From the NCBI RefSeq assembly GCF_016808095.1, contig NC_068977.1, forward strand, positions 26,623,364-26,687,363: a DNA stretch of 64,000 bases, given 5' to 3'. The notes under the pieces were generated by a model. The model saw only the letters and a list, made by a program, of their open reading frames with translations. It was not told the DNA's origin and did not search any database. This document shows, piece after piece, positions 61,081 to 64,000 of this stretch (position 1 is the first letter of the stretch; the number at the start of each line of letters is the position of its first letter). A program made the translations under genes and the position numbers. This DNA is from Vigna angularis (taxonomy: Eukaryota > Streptophyta > Magnoliopsida > Fabales > Fabaceae).

Positions 61081-61990
61081 AGACAATTAAGAACTTAGTT
61101 AAACCAAAGTTATCTTTGAGTCCAAGATTAAGCAAAGTCGGTTTGGATTATAGATTGAGTTGAGTCGGCCTAAAATGAAGGTAGAGTTAAATTGGCCTAG
61201 GTAAATTCAAATTTGTTCAGGTTAAAGGTCATGTTGAGTTGATTTGGTCCACAACACTAAGTTGAACCAACCCAAACCAAAGGTTGATATGTGTCTGTCG
61301 AGGTAGAAAATTAAGGCTAATCGTCATGGGCTAAAGGTCAAGTCAACTCTTCTGAATTAAAGGTCAATGCTAGTTAACCTAGGTTAAGGGCTAAGCGAGA
61401 AGACCTGAAACAAATGATAGAGTGAAGTAATCATGGGCCCATAAGCCCAATTGGTCTAAGCTGAAGAATAAAGTCGAAGAATCGAGTTGAGTTTGTCCGA
61501 GCTAAAGAATAAAGTCAATTTGGCCTAAGTTGAAGAATCGAGTTGAGTGAGCCCAAACAAAGAAATAAGTGGAGTCAATCTAGGCTCAAAAATTGAGCCA
61601 AGTCAACCTAGGCTGAAGAACCTAGCCTATTTTGCTCAAATAAAAGGATTGTGCTAAGCTGGTCAAGGCTGAAGGTCAAGATGATTCAACTTGGTCCCAA
61701 GATCCAATTGAGTCATCTAGTGCCTAGGATTGAGTCAAGTTAGTTTGGGCCAAAGGACAAAATAAGTCGACCTAGTCGAAGATCAAGATGAACTTATGTA
61801 AAGTTGAATTATCTTGGGTCAACAGTTAAGCTAAGTTATCATAACCCTGGGTCGAGTCGAGTCAACATGGCCTAGGTAGAGTCAAGTCTACTAGGGTCCA
61901 AGTCGAAACTAACTAGACTAGACCCAACTAGAATTGAGTTGAAACGAGTTAGTCATGGCCCATGTTAACTTATGTAAGCTCTAGTCGATG
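61080..61990. repeat. Degenerate GAGTTGAGTC / AAGGTCAAGTC repeat field
   Basis: Motifs such as ATCGAGTTGAGT, GCTGAAGAA, GGTCAAGTCAACT and TTGGCCTAAG recur every 30-50 bases over about 0.9 kb with heavy divergence. It looks like an old minisatellite. No coding region. Confidence 0.65.
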
Positions 61991-62216
61991 TTGAGGTGAG
62001 GTGGCTTATAACATATTCTATTTTCATATTAATTATTAATCATATTTAAACTCATTAGGTAAATATTTAATATAAAATAAATTTAATTTTTGAGAATACT
62101 TGAATAAAAGTATATTTTTCTTTTATTTTAATCAATTAACTTACATTATATAAATAGTTGATTATCTTATAAGAAAAATAATTTATAATATTTAAATATA
62201 TTTTTGGTTTAAACCC

Positions 62217-63588
62217 TCGAATGGTCCTCATATTTGTATGTGAATCTCAGTTGGGTCCTCATATTTGAAACTGTCTTAATTGGGTCATAATATTTGTAAA
62301 ATTGAGCCAATTTTACCCTATTCGTTAAGTTGTCCCAAACGGTGTTAAACTGTGATGGCGTGTTTATGCTGATGTGCATTATTTAATTAGGTGGAATTTT
62401 TATTTAAATTAAAAATTATGACATGTGTCAACTCCTTCCTTACCCAAAATTAGGGTTTCAGATTGGGAGAAAAGGGCTTCTACTGTTGCTCCGTCACGCA
62501 TGTGAGAATAGGGTTTCGCCTCTTCTCCCCTGCCTTTCCGTGGAGATTCATGATTGTACTTCTCTTTTTGCAATTTCACATATGATACAGGTAAATCAAA
62601 CTCATGGTATAAATTAGGAAAGCTTGATGAATAGATTTTGCAGGGAATTTTCTACCGGTATTGGGATACGAAGGTGGAGGCTTGGTGGTCACGATGTTGC
62701 GGTGGTGATGAGATGACTGCGCAAGGTTCGCAAGAGAATTGGGGAAAACACTATTGGGTTTTGTTGTGTAGGTATGTGCGATAGTGGAGATGAAGGAGAC
62801 GAACACAGTGACAGCTGTGCATGGTCGCGGCGATTTGCAATTGGGGTTTTTCTGATTGTAGTTTTGTGTTGATGGTGGGGAGAGCACGATTTTGGGTTGG
62901 TTTCTGGTGGCTTCGAGTTGTGAAAATGGTGATTGGCCGTGAGCGTGGGTTGCACGATTCTGGAGAATGCCATGAAAGAGGCTTGCGATTTGGCTCACAA
63001 AGATTATGGATGTGTTCGTGGAGATTTGCGATTCGCAGCGGCCATGGAGGCGTCGTTGGCGTTCCAGTGATGGTCTGATGCGATGGAGAAAATTGGGTAG
63101 TGGCGTGAAGTCTTGCACTGTTGATGGCGATTGTTGTCTGAGGCAATGACGGCAAGGTAGGCGTTGTTTGTATTGCGAAGAAGATGATGCGTTGAAGCTT
63201 AACGATGACGTAGAGGAGGGTTTCTAATGAAGGTTGATGGGGGAGAACAAATTAGGGTTACGCGGCGGCCTTGCCGCATGATGGTGGCAGCACAATTGCG
63301 ACACGACGACAAGGGTTATGAAATTAGGGTTTTTGTGGAGAGGATGACGATGTGACAGTAAAAGTTATCAAAATTCACGTCATTATTTAAAATTTATTTC
63401 CACGTAATAAGATCACACATATCATTATCACCACATTAGCAGACTTTAACGCCGTCTCGGACAACTTAATGGATAGGAGAAAATTGACTCAATTTTACAA
63501 ATATTATGAACCAATTGAGACAGTTTCAAATATGAGGACCCAACTGAGATTCTCATACAAATATGAGGATCATCTAAGGATTTAAACC
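62217..63588. mobile_element. Mutator-like element (MULE), non-autonomous
   Basis: Terminal inverted repeats of about 170 bp: left GGTTTAAACCCTCGAATGGT, right (reverse complement) GGTTTAAATCCTTAGATGAT, both continuing with CCTCATATTTGTATG and TCTCAGTTGGGTCCTCATAT. Flanks TATATTTTT and TATATTATT agree at 8 of 9 positions, the 9-bp target duplication expected of Mutator. The interior (62450-63340) is GC-richer and open in several overlapping frames on both strands, but I recognise no protein, so capture of a host gene is possible, not shown. Confidence 0.85.
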
Positions 63589-63807
63589 TATATTATTCAA
63601 TCTATTGAAAAATAGAGTTTTACTTAGACAAATTGTTGTGAATAAGAGAACCTAGACATTTATCATTTTATATATTTCATTTATTTATATTTGTTGAATT
63701 TAATTATTTACTGTTATTATTTTTATTTTATTAGTAGTGTTTATAACCTCATTCTTATTTAGTTTTTGTTATTATTTTATTTATAAGGAGTTGATAACTT
63801 CATTTTT

Positions 63808-63942
63808 ATTTATTTATCCTTATGACTTATCTAGTGAGCTCTCCATAACCTCAATTTTATTTTTTTATTTTTATATTTATTTATCCTTATGACTTATCTA
63901 GTGAGCTCTCCATAACCTCAATTTTATTTTTTTATTTTTATA
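63808..63942. repeat. 67-bp tandem duplication
   Basis: Two almost identical units containing GACTTATCTAGTGAGCTCTC and CATAACCTCAATTTTATTTT, with a partial third start after 63942. The flanking DNA to the window end is AT-rich and shows no gene. Confidence 0.9.
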
Positions 63943-64000
63943 TTTAGTTTATTTAGTAAGGTGTTCATAACTTCATTTTTATTTTTTTATTATTATTCAG

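Overview
This window looks like about 64 kb of nuclear DNA from a flowering plant, most likely a legume of the bean/cowpea/soybean group. The reasons are short intron-containing genes spread through very AT-rich DNA, a plant HMA-domain gene family with C-terminal CaaX boxes, a Sirevirus-type Copia element with an initiator-Met tRNA primer site, several CACTA and Mutator-like elements, and a captured plant glutamate-receptor fragment. The species is an inference. Nothing prokaryotic or organellar was seen.

The host genes are one tandem family on the minus strand: four three-exon genes for small HMA-fold proteins of the HIPP/HPP type (12193-12764, 25598-26362, 49489-50111, 59549-60086) and one decayed copy (36748-37020). 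All four intact genes share a coding exon 1 of only six bases (ATGAAG), a 76-base exon 2 and a long exon 3. None has the CxxC metal-binding pair usual in HMA domains. The first two end in the prenylation box CVIC; the last two stop about 18 residues earlier and have no CaaX box. Each has a TATA box about 100-140 bases upstream of its ATG and one to six W-box cores just beyond, so WRKY control is plausible.

Mobile DNA fills most of the space between the genes. Left to right: a solo LTR and a complete TRIM element (1922-2109, 8101-8679); a family of three small non-autonomous CACTA elements with AACCGAGGC subterminal repeats (3128-4650, 26601-27656, 43993-45767); an AT-rich hAT-like element (15812-17274); a minus-oriented LTR element whose interior is a 19-bp minisatellite (17716-20352); an array of GACGAACGCTC-like motifs (22260-23660); a 5.1-kb CACTA element with a TSD and the C-terminal part of an En/Spm-type transposase gene (29306-34391); a Pack-MULE-like inverted-repeat structure with glutamate receptor-like fragments (about 38560-43795); a decayed relative of the CACTA transposase gene (about 51870-58334) split by a very young gag-only Sirevirus derivative with almost identical LTRs (53242-58079); and a small MULE with 9-bp TSDs (62217-63588).

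The rest is AT-rich intergenic sequence with microsatellites, MITE-like pieces and scattered copies of a conserved upstream module of the HMA genes, which suggests further family members were lost or displaced. The window reads as a small tandem gene cluster pulled apart by successive transposon insertions.
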